Assembly (NCBI GenBank): GCA_013397695.1 | Contig: VYZI01000021.1 | Span: 2,921,924-2,985,923, forward strand | DNA: 64,000 nt | Reading direction: 5' to 3' | Origin: Centropus unirufus | Taxonomy: Eukaryota; Chordata; Aves; Cuculiformes; Centropidae | Shown here: in pieces, positions 13,254-26,220 of the stretch | Layout of the letters: each line of letters begins with the position of its first letter | How positions within the stretch are numbered: the stretch's first letter is position 1 | Made by a program: the position numbers and the translations under genes | The notes under the pieces: generated by a model | The model's database searches: none | What the model saw: the letters and a program-made list of their open reading frames with translations, nothing else | What the model was told of the DNA's origin: nothing

Positions 13254-15317
13254 GTAAGCCCCAAGGTACAGATATGAGCAGTCAAAATGTCCTATTTAGC
13301 ATCATGAAGTGCCCACCCATGCGCGAGGGAAAAGGATGTAATGTTTTGAATGAAGCTGAACACAGCTGCAGTTATTACATTTTGGGGGCATGAAAGGGAA
13401 AGTCACATCAGTCAGTTTGCAGATGAATTATCAATCTGGTTTCACAAATACTTGTCTCCAAGTTCATCACCAGTGAGAAGACTCTTCTTTCACCAGTCTC
13501 TATAGCACCAAGAGCAAGGTTGCCTCTCTGCTGAAACAGATCACTTAGTCGTCTTCAGTTATGTAACAATTTCACATCAATAGTGGTGATATGAGGAGAA
13601 TAATAATTGGTTTCATAGAGCAAAATATAACTGAAATAGTAAAAAAACTACAAAAAAGAGGTAAAATAAAAATGATCCATCTTTTCTTCTCTTGGTCTCC
13701 AGTGTTTATCCCTAGCTGTTTATGGTGTTCTACATAACAACATATTGGTTCTCATTGTATTCTGTTGAAGGCAAGAAATTATACTTTGATTTGTGTTTTT
13801 CTTGAGCTTTTGTGTCTCAGTTATAGAATTTAAATGCCAGACAATTCTTACCACTTTTTATTGATATTTTTAAAGTAGTCTTTTTAGAATCAGGTATACT
13901 CCAGACTGCAATACTTTTCTTCCCGTTCCCTTATTTTATTTGCACTGTATACATTATTTTTACAAAGAACCTGCACAGTGCATCTGATGCCAGTTGCAGC
14001 CAACCAGACTGCTTGTGTTTGACTCCTTTTCATGTCTGTTTGTACATCTATAGTTAGAGTGTTATTCCAAAACAAACAAAAGAACTCAAAGCAAATCCAT
14101 CAAGTCTTAATGGCCTGGACATAAAACTATGGATTGGCTTATTGAAAATGACAGGGTCTTCCTCTTTGCGACCTTCCAGTGGATATTTAGGGGTTTGATA
14201 GGGATCTACACATTGAAATTATTAGCAGAACTCTAAATTTTAAAAAGTGCACAGCTAAGGACTAAATAAACAAATATAGAAGCCTAGTAATTCTGCAGCC
14301 AAGAAGGCAATGAAAATACAGGAATCAAGTGAAGATACTGGATGAAGATCAGAAGCATATTAGACTAACAACAAGCAAAGGTATTGAAGCACTGCTATGT
14401 AACAGGCCAAAGGACTGCCCTCCAGAATTTGCAACTAGTCCATAGTTTCTTACACTTTTAGATAAGGGATGTTCCCTCTTTCTTCAACAGCCTCAAGAGG
14501 TGGATGATCCATTGTGTCGTTATTTAATTGAACCCAGGGTGGAAGAACCTGAAGAATAATCCTGATGTTGCCAATGGTTGTAGAACCACCAACAGTGCAT
14601 GCATCTGCCTTTACCTGTCTAACAGAGTAGCCTGAAACTTTGCAACAGAAACAAATTTATGTCAAAGGGTTGTAATGGACCTCACTCATTACTTTAAAAA
14701 TAATAAATTCCACCCAGGGTGACATTTTCAGATTTCTGTTTTCAGCTCTTTTCAGCTAAGCTAAACTATATCTCTTTCAAAAACTTACCAATGAGAAAAA
14801 AAATCCACAAGTCTTTTTTATTTTATGGATCAAAGGATTTCCCAATAGATTAAGACTTCTCATTTCTAATATTCCAAATTCCTCATTTTGAGTGCAGAAC
14901 TAGAAAAAAAAAAAGAAACTCAAGGGTCAGGTTTGGAGTCTGAAATATATTGGTGGGAAATAAACATCCAAAGCACAGATACTTATCTTCTAACTCTTGC
15001 CTTTACCCTGAAGGCCAACTGGAAAAGTAGAAAGCCTGGAATTGTATGCAGCACTGAATGAAAATTTGGAAATGCAACAGCAGCCAGTTAAAGGATGAGA
15101 GTCACATGCTGTGGGTTAAATCCAGAACAGAGAAAGGAAACAATACTGATCGGCTGTTTCATATCAGTCTTTCTCTAGACATGTATGCACGTACACACAC
15201 AAACACAGCAAGTATGCTGGATCCTGCCTTTTTCTATGCAAGAGCGTATCTCAGAGTAGGCGATAAATCATCCACTTGGGCATGTGCACACAGAAGCCAG
15301 TTTGAAAAATACAAGGA

Positions 15318-15540
15318 GCAGAGGAATTGCCATATTGAATCAGACTATTGGTCCATCAAGTTTGGTATCGTGCCTCCAGCAGTGGCTAAACCCTGATACT
15401 TCAGAGGAAGGCATCTCTCAAAATCTGCAGAGCACTTAGCTCGGTCCGTAGATGGGGGAGGGAAAAATATTCATCCTAACCCCTGCAGGCAGTAAATGTG
15501 TGTCCTATGGAGTGGGCTTGGGTTTTCCTTATGCAGAGCT
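15318..15540. repeat. CR1/L3-type repeat 3' portion
   Basis: The order 'gaattgccatattgaatcag', 'ttggtccatcaag', 'cagtggctaa', 'cttcagaggaagg' and then 'cctaacccctgcaggcagt' follows the consensus of the dispersed element seen widely in birds, turtles and crocodilians. The copy is diverged by substitutions and has no intact reading frame. It is the clearest evidence in the window that the host is a sauropsid. The exact subfamily cannot be set without a repeat library. Confidence 0.8.
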
Positions 15541-17097
15541 GCAACTGTAATTACTAGTTTGAAGCAGCACAACAGAACAATGTTTGCAAACATTCATTCA
15601 CATAAAAGCCACTAATTCACTTTGACATCATTGGTGACCCTTTTCCAGGAAGGTTCATTGGAGCAAGCGGTTTTGTTTATGGAAAGTAAAAGTTTGCTAA
15701 ATACTCTGGAAGTGCTTCTCTGAGCACTTGTGCTCAGAAATGACGTACTCATACTTTTCGTTTATCTCTATGCCTTTCAGTCATCCATGCAGGAAACAGC
15801 CCTACATGATACACACATCAACTCAGAGAGTGGAATCATGACTTATAAACAGTAAATACTTAAAGTGAAAGATAAAACATGCACAACAGATCAAAACCAA
15901 TGTATAGGGAATTCATGAAGGAGGGTGTTACTTTTTCAAATAAACTGTCCCACGACCAAAGCTCTCTTTGAGGGACACCCTGACATTTTTAGAAAATTAT
16001 CCAGAGTATTTAACCCCACCTCCTGTGTTAGCAAAATTCACAGACTAAATATACGTTTCTGGGCTGAATCCAAAGTTACCATAAAGGGAGTCATAGTCAC
16101 CTGTTTCCAGATGAATTTAAATATGCTATGTGCACTGTAGAGTTAAATATCATGGAAATATATTATTCTGTGTCCTTTCCTGCCAATTTACACTCAAATC
16201 TGTGATTATCCCTACTCACAAAGCATTTCTTTGTGACAAAATTCACCTGAAACAGAGTCCCTCTGCGGGTTTGCAAGCCCCTTCTTTTTTTTGACCAAAG
16301 AGATAGTAGGGAACCATGAGAAATTGAGATATTGGTGGTATATCTAGTTTATCAACACATAAAGCTTCCATAGGACTGGTCTTTCTTGCTATTAATTAGA
16401 AGTGAATGTGAGGGACAGAAGACTCTGCAGACAGAAAAAGATGAAAAAACAGTGGGTGGGCTCACAAAAAAAGACTCTGGGGACAGAATGATGCTTGTCT
16501 CATTGTATTATAAAATATTATAAGACTAAATAAAGATTTTTTAACTTTTAAACTACAAAGAAAATAATCTAACTTTTAAAACTTGTCAAACCAATAAGCA
16601 TAGTTGTGGGCAAAAGAAGTTTACCCCACAACATTTATCTGCTTTAACAAGTTACATCTGCTTTTTGTTCATGCCCTTTAGACTCCCGGTTCTCCCAGAG
16701 CTGCAGTACAGACACTTGATTTTGTAACTTGGTTTGTTGAAATTCAGTCTGGGCAACTGGTTTAGGTGCATCCTGGCCTCCAACATGTCCATGAGTCTCA
16801 GGGAACTGGTCAGTCCACTTGGCTTAAACTGGATTTTCTCAAGTGCAGGCTAACTGCATTAAAATGGAATAAAATTTTGTAGGCTGGCAACCTCAGGTTA
16901 TGCAGAAACAAGGCAGTGAACCTCATCTTGCTTCCAAAAAACCCTCTCAGTGTGCCTTTCTTCTCCCACCTCTTCAGATCAGCCTTATCAGCATGAACTG
17001 TGCAAAGCAGGGAACAGAACTCAATGTGATGTTCTTCTGTTAAATCAATTCCTATTACAGTTACAATTTGTTTTGTAGCTTCTTTTGTGGCTTCTTT

Positions 17098-17116
17098 AAA
17101 AAAAAAAAAAAAAAAA
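17098..17116. repeat. Poly-A run (19 A)
   Basis: Nineteen uninterrupted A, followed about 26 bases later by an eleven-base T run at 17143-17153 and a C-rich stretch ending CAG. Together they form an A-tract/T-tract pair at the left border of the candidate regulatory block. No retroposon body is recognised upstream. Confidence 0.9.
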
Positions 17117-17199
17117 GATGAAAAATGTCTCTTCTGTTGTGATTTTTTTTTTTCTCCCCCAGTTCCCTATCTCCTCCCTAGGGCCTCAGCTTGTGCCTC

Positions 17200-17440
17200 T
17201 GTGTAAGTCCTGGGGTCTTGGGTGTCAAATGTCAGGCCTTGTACAGAGCTGTCAAAGAGGAGAATAGGCTGAGATGATTGATGACTGCAAAGCCTGAAAT
17301 CCAAACCTCTGCTGCAAATGCTTCTTTTACAAAAAAGCTGGGGCAACCCACAGTGGCTATATTCAAGGTCAGCTCGCATACCATTACACCCACCGCTTTG
17401 GGCTTCTAACAAGCCAACGCATTCATCGAGGATTTCTCGT
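17200..17440. promoter_or_regulatory. Candidate enhancer with PBX-HOX and MEIS sites
   Basis: Within 65 bases there are three TGTCA cores (17223-17227, 17230-17234, 17250-17254), which suit MEIS/TALE factors, and TGATTGAT at 17275-17282, the classical PBX-HOX composite site, running straight into TGAC. The sequence has balanced composition, no simple repeats and no recognised transposon. Frames on both strands are open here (116 codons minus, 67 plus), but neither translation resembles a protein. Enhancer status is inference from motif density; target gene unknown. Confidence 0.35.
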
Positions 17441-17559
17441 CTCTCTGCCCCTGTGTGTGTCTCTCTCTCTCCCTCCCCTGACTCTCCTGGCAACCCCCTG
17501 CCAAAATTTTCAAGCACTTAATCCCAATAAAAAAAGGCATGGCCTTTATTTTTCCTCCC

Positions 17560-17725
17560 CTCCCTCCCTTTCCTTCAGGCTGCATTCGCTATGAGGAGCC
17601 ACGGGCTGAAGCTTAATGCTGCACAAGTCAGATGACAAGATTATTAATGGGAGCAGGGCAATGTCATATCTGATTTCATGCATATTCATGAACGGAGTCA
17701 TACAGCTGGGACCATGTGCCATGAA
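17560..17725. promoter_or_regulatory. Candidate conserved element with POU-like site
   Basis: A complex, repeat-free stretch containing ATGCATATTCAT at 17678-17689, one base from the POU dimer MORE site, and TTATTAATGG nearby. It begins after a C/T-rich tract that starts about 17551. Together with the block immediately to its left it makes a roughly 500-base candidate regulatory unit. Conservation could not be tested. Confidence 0.35.
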
Positions 17726-18139
17726 GAGACAGAGCAAGAGAGAAACTTTTACACCCCCTCCTTGCCGTGGAGAATCTGATCCTGGAGATTAAGAGTCCTG
17801 CCTTGCAAAATTCAATTGTTCTCTTTATATGTTAAGAAAAAGGGAGAACTGCTTGCATGATAATAATGACATGGTGCCAAGATGGTACGAATATCTCTTC
17901 TTTCCCTGTCACTAAAGTAACTGCCTGGTAGCTGATCTTAGCCTGGAGAATGCTTTCTTCAAGAAAAAGGACACATGCTATTACCTCAAATAAGAATGAT
18001 TTCCAAAAAGTTCCAACATAGGTTAAAAAAAGAAAAAGGGCAAAGGAAAGGAAACTTTTCAAATACTCCAGCATGCATCATAGGTGAAAGGGGGGATGCT
18101 GAGAACAGGACAACTTTGTAAGGGTTCCGATTTGTACTC

Positions 18140-18330
18140 ATATAGCACCTGTGCAAAAGATATGAAGCATGAGGGTTAAAGCACTAGTAGGGTTTTACTC
18201 AGTAGCTTTATTCTGCAGAGAACTCCTTTTGCTTTTTCAATAATGCCTTACAAAACATGAGGAATTTCTTTCCCATTTTATACCTGGGTAAATTGAGGCA
18301 TGAAGTTGTTATGGTTTATTGGCCCCATAT
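18140..18330 (+). repeat. MIR-like SINE remnant
   Basis: The segment runs from 'actcatatagcacctgtgc', resembling the MIR core around 'ttattgagcacct', to 'cccattttatacctgggtaa' and 'attgaggcatgaag', resembling the MIR 'cccattttacagatgaggaa / actgaggca' stretch. The order and spacing are right for the plus orientation, but divergence is heavy. Confidence 0.55.
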
Positions 18331-19469
18331 CTGCCTTATCAAAGGTTCCCATTAACTTGGCAGGACAGGATCTGTAGGCACTTCAGCTGAAGGCAAGTGA
18401 ATAGCAGAGCAGTAATGCACATATACCAGGGAGCTAATTCCATCCTCTGTTCCATATTGAGAAATAACACATCCACCTACAGGACACCAGAACAAACAGA
18501 AAAATGTACGCACTGTGACACTTAGCAAAAGATCTATGGTATTTTTCCCTTTTCAGTATCCATCAGAATTATGGCTGAGGCTTTGTGAGAATTAAACTAT
18601 GTTATACCTGCCTCTCACACTCTATCTTAGCAAAAGTCGATTTTTCAGGCACTTAAAATATTCCATTCAGCTCCACATCAGCATCTACCTGTGAAGAGAC
18701 AAAGGCGCCCCATTCCCTTAGACAGGTGAGGACCGAAATAAATAACAGAAGCAGCGTGTGCAACTGTGAAATCAATTTAGAATTTAATTGCTGAAAACCA
18801 TCTGACGATGAACTATAACAGTGCATGAAATGGTCCTGTAATGGAAGTGGTGGCTATTCCTGGAGTCATTTAGAATTAGTTGTGGATAAGGCACAAGATT
18901 ACAGTAGGAGACCAGCCTAGATACTGGCCCTAGCAAATAGGCAGATGACTTCTTTGCACCTTTAATTGCTATCATTCAAGGCCAGCAGCATATTCTCTCA
19001 TGAGGATGCCAAGCAATCCACGTAATCCAAATGCTCTTTGGTACAAGCTGATCTGAGTTGCCTGTAGGGCTATCACAACAGGCTTTCTGGCACAGAGTGA
19101 CAGAATGGGAATGCCTGGGCAGATTCAGGCTTTCTGAAAAGTAGAGGGTTTATTCTGGTTTGGGGAAAGGGAATGAAGACAGGGATTATTGCTATTCTTC
19201 CTACAGGGCTCATTTCGTAACTTTACACGGATATATTCTGAGCTATGCAACCCTCATTGTGAAGTATATATAATCAGAGAGATTGTCCACATGTAGACAG
19301 AAGCAGGAAATAAAACCAGAAATATCTCTAGAAAGAACAATTGAAAACTTGCTGGTTTATAGCTCTAGAAAGCAGAGTTTGGCCTGATCTGCAGTGTGCA
19401 ATAAATCAAGTTTCACAGCACTAGCAGGGAAATAGATCTTCACTGGATAAAGCTAGGACACATCACAGG

Positions 19470-19615
19470 AACCTGGCTCTGCCACTGGACTAGCAAACAA
19501 GCTTGAGCAACTCACTTTACCTCCCCATCCCTCAGTTTCCCCATTTTTAAATAAATAGTAACAACTACCTTCATTAAGTGCTTCCAAAGCAAGTTATAAA
19601 TCAAGATCTGCTATG
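19470..19615 (-). repeat. MIR SINE
   Basis: This is the best MIR match in the window. 'cctggctctgccact', 'gagcaactcactttacctc' and 'cctcagtttccccat' occur in order, the reverse complement of the MIR consensus, followed by 'aataaatagtaacaactacc' and 'attaagtgcttccaaagc'. The copy is moderately diverged and non-coding. MIR elements are old across amniotes, so the copy says little about species. Confidence 0.85.
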
Positions 19616-19639
19616 CAGATGGCTATGACTGTCATAATC

Positions 19640-22600
19640 AACTCTCAGATGATAGTGACAATCTTAAGGATTCCTCTTGAGCCCATACATGGAACACTGT
19701 TTAATATCAAACCATGTTTTAATGCCAATATTTAAGGATGTCTCCTCCTATCTCTAATAATTTCTCAAGCATTGGTTAATTTAAAAGAAAAAAAAGTATC
19801 ACTTTTCTCATTCAAAGAAGCAAAGCAAAAAAACAAATAAATAAAAATGCCCACAACTGATAGAGATTAGACCAGTGGGAAGAACATGACAATGATATCA
19901 GAACAGAGGAAATAACATGTTAATGACATTCAATATTCTCCCTGTGTCAAGTCATCAGCATTTTTATTGCCACTTTTCCTTCGAATACAGTACCAGAATT
20001 TATTGAGACAATCTGTCTCCATCACCTGTGATATAATATATTTTATTCAATAAGATATGGAATAATATTTATCTTTCAGCTCCAATGACTAGTTTTAAGG
20101 GCAATAACAGCTTTTTACACAACAGTTACAAGTGTAGAGTTTCTACATTTTAACACCAGTCCTAGGGGCTACAAAGACTTTTCCACCAGGTAAAGAACAG
20201 TGAAAACAGTTTTCTGATAATTTGCCCTTTGCTACTTTTCTAATTCATAAAATAGCCGGTGCCAAAAGACAAAACAAATGGTCCAAACTCAGCTCCTGCG
20301 AGCTAGTTTTTAATGCAAACTAAGGCTGAAATAATCTGGTCCTTGTCTTAAACTCGGAAACTCGGCAGCAGAGCCTGTATTTGCTTTCCAAGGGGGAAGA
20401 GAACAGCCAAGAAAAGCCTCTTGCCCTATTGCAAAAGGAAGGTGAGCAGAGGAGAAGCTGGAAGAATGAAAAGAAGGCTGAGGGTTTATCAACTCTGTCA
20501 GGGAGCGCATGTCTGTAGTCTAACAGAATCAAGCCACCTTTTCAACTGGCCAGGCTGGGCTTTGCAAATGTAGATGCCATATCCCTGGTTCTGCAAATGC
20601 ATGGGTTTCTTATGCTTCCTGAGGCAGATTCATTTTGCAACTCTGGAGTGTAGGGCCGTTCCCCCTGATTTTAAATCAACACAACAGAAGGGAATCCTGC
20701 CTGCCTCTGCCAGATCTCCACAAAGCTTTCCCTCAAGGCTTTCTATACCAATAGTTTGGCTACTCTTGTTTTCATCCTTGGTGAGCTTGGACTGCCTATA
20801 CAACTGCATGGACATCCACAGTACCCCCTAAATAGTGGTAATTTGCTGCACAGACAGCCCCAAGCAGTCTGTAAGAACCAGAGAGAGAGCTGAGATTGGC
20901 TTGAAAACAACTATCTCCATGTACTTGACATATTGCCAATATGTGGCACATACCCTTAAAAAACAAAAGGGAAAGATCAGAAAGAGTGCAGTTAAAAATA
21001 CTTAGTTACCTTCTTTTTTTTTTACCTTTTTTGTTGTCTCCTTTTTTTTTTCAGTAGGGAAAGACTAATAATGCAAGAAAGAACCAACTTTGAAATATAG
21101 CCACAGCTGCTCCTATTCTTGCTCTCCTCCCTTCCCTCAATCACTACAAGAAAAGGCTGTGTACTTCAAATAATTTCCTGCCTGCAGCATCCTGATAAAG
21201 CCAGGCTTCCTGCCATTTGCCAGTGAGCTGGCACTCTGTCCTGTTCTTGTTCCCCTTGACATGTCCTAAGGCCTTCAATCAACCTGCTCTGCAGATCCCT
21301 TAGTTAGCTGTGATCAGAGACACCAGATGCCATCAAGGCAAAAAAGTAGCTACATCTGCACTTACAACTCTGTCTAAAGCAGCAACGCCACCCCCTAAAA
21401 CTAGTTAATCCTTCACAGCCCTGCTCAGCTCTGCTGCTCTCTTTTTCAAGCAGGCCCAGCTTAGCTAACTGGCTCTAAGTTGCCTTCAGCAGGTCACTTG
21501 CTCTGCCTGGGCAGCTCTGGCTCTTTCCGAAGAGAAAAGTCACTTGGCCAAAAGAGAGGCCCATCACTTACTCCCAAGCCAGAGTTCTGGAAAGGGGCTG
21601 AAGAACTCTCTCATTCCTCTTGTGCATCTCCTTGATCATCAGGGACAGATTGGCATGTAGAGTAACAAACACACCAAATTCTTGTAAAGTTGATGTTCTT
21701 GACAGCTGATGCTGGAAGAGGCAGAAAAACATCAACAGACAGCAGGGAATAACCTAAAGTTGTCAAGGTGGGAGAATGATCATGTTTTTGTAACCCTAGT
21801 GCCTGTGACTCCATGCACACTGCGAAGAAAAGTTAAGAGATTACAGAGTTGGATATACACCTTTGGAAACCTAGAAATGCTAATAGAATTCCTAAAAAAG
21901 AAACAAAGTCTCATCTCACGTTTGAATACAGGATGGATTTGCAGTTCAGTGGCTGCTGTGGAAGTTTGACTGGCCATGGGCTCACTGGGTACACTTCCAT
22001 TTGTGCTCTTCACATCACCCACTACCCTTGTACCAAAGCAACAGGCAGGACCAGGCCACATCTGCTTGGCAACAGGCAAATGTCATTTTCAAGCACATCA
22101 TGTTAAGCCTTTGTCCCTGTAGTCACATCCATCTAAACCTACTGCCAGATTATTCCCTTTAACTAATCCCCTATTAAACTGCCAATGGCAAATATAAACC
22201 TTGTTTTTGAAGTTGCCTTTCATGGGCTAATGGAAACGACATCACCACAGCCAGCATCAGTGCCTGCTCCCCAGCTCACCCTGGCTTCCCACAGATCTGA
22301 GGCTTTTGACATTTTCAGCACTGCAGCTCCTGGATCCTGCTTTCTGCTCTTGCCAAAGTGTCTGCAGTGAGGACCTAGCAGAGCGACCAACATGGAAGCA
22401 TGGGCTCCTGTCTTCTTGGGGCTCTGTGCGTGTGGGTGCCTCCTCCTATATCCACTTCCAAGGAGAGAGGGGCTGATGATCTCAGAGGACCTTTCCAGTG
22501 CCCTCTAAAGGTGCGTTGTCTCTTCCTCCCTTCCCTTTGCTCTCTCTCACATAGACACACACTCCTCTCTCCCCAGCAGCGTGGCTCCTTGCCAGCATAT

Positions 22601-25200
22601 TGCACTGCCTCCGGGTATCTCACACTCCCTTGCTTGGCTGACTCTTTACTCACCTGGCCCCATCGGATCTTTCTGATTTCATTCCTGCCTTCCCTTTAGG
22701 CACCAAACTTGTCATTATTACATTTTCCATTCCCTGCTGGGCCGTTGCTTTGCCTTCCTAATAATTCAGGATACTTTCAAGTAATTTGGGTGTTTAATTT
22801 GAATCGTTTCTTTCTTGTTCCTCTGTTCTGAGGGTGTAGGCGTGTATGCAGAGGAAAGGAAGCTGCTACTTCCCTCTCTGCTCTTTAATACCCTTGCCCA
22901 TGTGTACACGTCATGTGCATGTTCTGTCTAATGATTGATATAGGTAGTCTATATGCATATATATACATAGTCTGATCGCTGTGAAGTTCTGGCCATCCCC
23001 TTTTCCTGTGGCACTGAGACATGTTGACCTCCCATTGCTTCCTATTCACTTGACACCAGGGTGTCTAGTTTTATCCAAATGAGCAATTGAATGAAGTTCT
23101 TGGCACAATTTCTTTACTTCAGAAAGGAAGACAAAGAGGTCATTCATGACTAACTTGCAGAAGGCGCTTCCCTTACCTCTGTTCCCTCCCTCACACACCT
23201 CAGACGGCAGGCAGCCTAGTCAAATCAAACGGAAATCTTGGGGGGTAGAAAAAAAGTCTGCTACAATTATTTGGCATCTGAGCCTCAATTACTGTGCACA
23301 CATTATCACAGTCCTGGCTCATATAAGAAATCTGGCATGAGCAGTAAGGGCTGGACTTGGCCCATCTTCTTTGTTCTAACACAAATACCCACAAAGTTTT
23401 ATAGGGCTTCAAATATTGTAGAAGCATTAAAAGTAAACCTAACAGGTGGTCTTTTATTAAAAAAAAAATCGCTGAAGATTTATAGGCATATAGGAGCAGA
23501 TGATGTACATAGAAAATATAAACAAGTGTATGAGTAGAAGGCAACAAAACACTCGTCAAATTTTCATTTAGAACATAAGCTCCCAGTCCCATGTCTGATG
23601 AATGAGGCTGGACTGTTATTTCTGAATAGGGTCCTGAGAAGGGCTTATTCACTCCTGAGTTTCCCATTCTTCTGGGAACAGTGAGAGGCCCCCAATCTGA
23701 TTTTGGATATCTCCTGTCTTCACTCTGCATCACTGCGATGGTGCCAGCACTGTACCCTCATCTTTTTAAGATGTAAGGAATAGAGTGTCATTAATAGCAA
23801 AACAGCTTTATTAGTTGATACTCCTAAGCCTAGGCTAATTTGCCTTCAGAATAGAGTTACAAAGGTGCCTGTTAGTCTATCGTTTGGAGAATTTTGCACA
23901 AGCCTTTTTCCTCCTCTTGTAAGCCTTTTATATACCTAAGAGAAATGGAAGATAAGTCCCATGAAATGGAAGACTAGATTGCTACTGAAAATCAGCTGAG
24001 TTCATGGAAGTATCTCTAGTATTACAAAAATATACATAAAAATGTAATGTCACACACAAACAGAAAATTTGCCAGGGGACAAACTGAAGAAATCAGAATA
24101 TTTTGCTGAAAACAGGCATGACCCTGGATCCCAAGAAACCTTTAGAAAACATTAAAACACCCAAATTCTACTCATATCTGTATTCCTAATGTTTCTCACT
24201 GGATTATTTTAGGTTCTTCAGAAGAAAGCAGTTAAAGAAGATACATAACTTGCAAGGCCTTGGATGAAGTTTGAGTCATCTGAAACTGTATTATGGTGAC
24301 AATTGCTGTCAGGATCCTCTGAGCCTCCAGTGAGATCTAGCCCACACTTCATTCTAGAGGTGCTGTGAGGCCCTGCACATTGCCTCATGCATATGAGGAC
24401 ATTGCAAAGTGCTATTAAAACAGGCGCCAAGTAAGAAGAACCTGAACATATCGAGGGATGAGCTTGGAGCAAACCTGTCTTCCCTGTGTGCACTGTAAAA
24501 AGCAGTGATGCAACCACTTGTAGACATTAAAATTATCCTTCTGATTAACTTCTTGTTCTCTTTCTCTTTGAAGTATGTGCAACAAGCCTCTTAACACCTT
24601 CCAGGTAGACCCATGGCAAACAGTGGTGGAGATGGGTGAGCTTAGAGTCCTCTGTCAGGGCCAGATGACACAGGGGCACCAGAAAAAAATTAAATCTGCT
24701 AATACCTTTGCAAAAATGCAAACTGCTAAGTCAGTTCTAATACCAACTTGGCTACTTCTCTTCAACCAAAGAATTTAATACAGCAGATGTCCCCTGAGAA
24801 GAAAAAAATAGATTAATCCCCCCCCCTTCCCCCTAAAACTTTGGTAGATGGTTTTACATACTGTGAGCCTCAGGCTGCTACTTGAATTTCACTTCAAACA
24901 TCTACTGCAAAGTATCAGCTAATTTTTTTCTATCCGCCTGGTTGCTCTTTAAAGGAGAAAATTTCATTAACAAACCATGGATATAAAATATGAAATCAGA
25001 GATCAGCTACTGCAGAGGAGAAGCCAAACATCACTAAAAAGGATTAGTTTCTTTCACTGTCTAGAAATTTCTCATGGAAGACCTTGGCTGCCCTTTTGAT
25101 ATTAAAACTTCCTAACAAGTATTACACAGAAGTTTTAAATTAGAACTTGCTGTCATTGGGACAGTTATAAACTCTTAAATATGTCCCTTTGCAAGTTGAG
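19640..25200. other. Non-coding stretch, no gene recognised
   Basis: Mostly unique sequence. It includes a T/C-rich tract ending TTTCAG at about 21010-21054 and a C9 run at 24818-24826. A 177-codon minus-strand frame at 23200-23733 has no recognisable domain, low-complexity hydrophobic segments and no splice or start context, and is treated as chance. A 38-codon frame at 22392-22508 is described in the findings. Confidence 0.6.
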
Positions 25201-25239
25201 CTCCTGCAAAATGCATGTATGCGCAGTGGAAATCACTGG

Positions 25240-25420
25240 GAAATGGGTGTGTATTTGTGGAAGATTGCCAGTCGGACCCATTAATTACAGCAGGATTTCT
25301 GCCAGCTGATTTATAAAATGAGCACCCAAGTTATTCCAATTAATTCCCATAATTCCACTCCAGATAGCGAACCACTAGTCAAAGTAAAATAAAGTTTGCT
25401 CCCAAGTGTGACCTAGGAAA
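25240..25420. promoter_or_regulatory. Candidate conserved element rich in homeodomain sites
   Basis: TTAATTA at 25281-25287 and AATTAATT at 25338-25345 sit in a repeat-free stretch with well mixed composition and no open frame of note. TAATTA cores are bound by many homeodomain proteins (LHX, DLX, PRRX and similar). Such clusters are common in developmental enhancers but also arise in AT-rich DNA. Confidence 0.3.
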
Positions 25421-25830
25421 ACCAATTTTCTTTCCTACTGTGAATTCAGTAGAGTTCCTCTGGTTTATGCTGGGGGAGAGGATCATTGCTTCCCAGGTTG
25501 CTTTCTAATTAATAATTATATATAGTGCAGTTGGGCAAGGTTACAGCCCCCCTCCAGTGCCAGTTGGCACAGAAGCACCAGGAACATTTGAAATTTATTA
25601 ATCCTCTTTTTCAAAAGATGCAAATCACTTCAAAAAAAATCAGGGAGGAAAGAGCAGTACTGTGAGTTTTAGGCTCAATCAAGAGTTGGGGGAAGAGGCA
25701 TCTGCCTGCTACTAAGAAATACCGTCACTTCCATTTCCATGGCTTTCTTTTGCCCTTTACCTTCTGATATTGGCCACATTCCCAGCCATCACCTGAAAGC
25801 CTAGTGTTCCAGGAAGTTGTAATGTGCTTA

Positions 25831-25853
25831 TGTGTGTGTGTGAGTGTGTGTGT
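25831..25853. repeat. (TG)n microsatellite
   Basis: An imperfect TG run interrupted once by GA. It is a typical vertebrate dinucleotide repeat, likely polymorphic and able to adopt Z-DNA. Confidence 0.9.
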
Positions 25854-26140
25854 AAGGGACTTCTGGCCCCCTTGAAGGTCTGTATCAGGTCTAGGAATAC
25901 ATGAAGTGTGACTAGTACCGGTAATTGGAAACTCTATTTTCCATGGAAATTTCAAATTTGTATGTGAAAAGTCAAACCGTTTTGGAGATTGAGCATTCTG
26001 TTTCAACAGGGCATCAAGGTTTTCTGCAGAGTGAACATTTGATTTCAAAGGGGAAGAGGGGAAAGAGTATATTGTTAGCCCAGAAACAGTTTCAGACTTT
26101 CAAGAGAAATTCCAAGTAGGCTGCTAATAACACTTCAGTG

Positions 26141-26220
26141 GTATCTGGCATAATTGAAAACTCCACTGGAGCCAATCAAGTTAAGCCAGTGTAAAAACGG
26201 CATAAGTGAAAAGAAGCCAG
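26141..26220. repeat. Ancient amniote dispersed repeat remnant
   Basis: The string 'ctccactggagccaatcaag' followed by 'ttaagccagtgtaaaaacgg' and 'cataagtgaa' matches the remembered amniote repeat in which a near-palindromic 'gaagtcaatggagttacaccagtgtaa' core is followed by a 'gcataagtga' type tail. The copy is short and diverged. Family name not assigned. Confidence 0.6.

Noticed and set aside
23177..23236. 60-base minus-strand exon candidate with a C/T-rich acceptor and GTAAGG donor
   Set aside because: All frames are closed and nothing nearby supports a transcript; weaker than the exon candidates reported.
23200..23733. 177-codon open frame on the minus strand
   Set aside because: No recognisable domain or conserved motif and no good start or splice context. 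A frame of this length is plausible by chance in 64 kb of AT-rich DNA.
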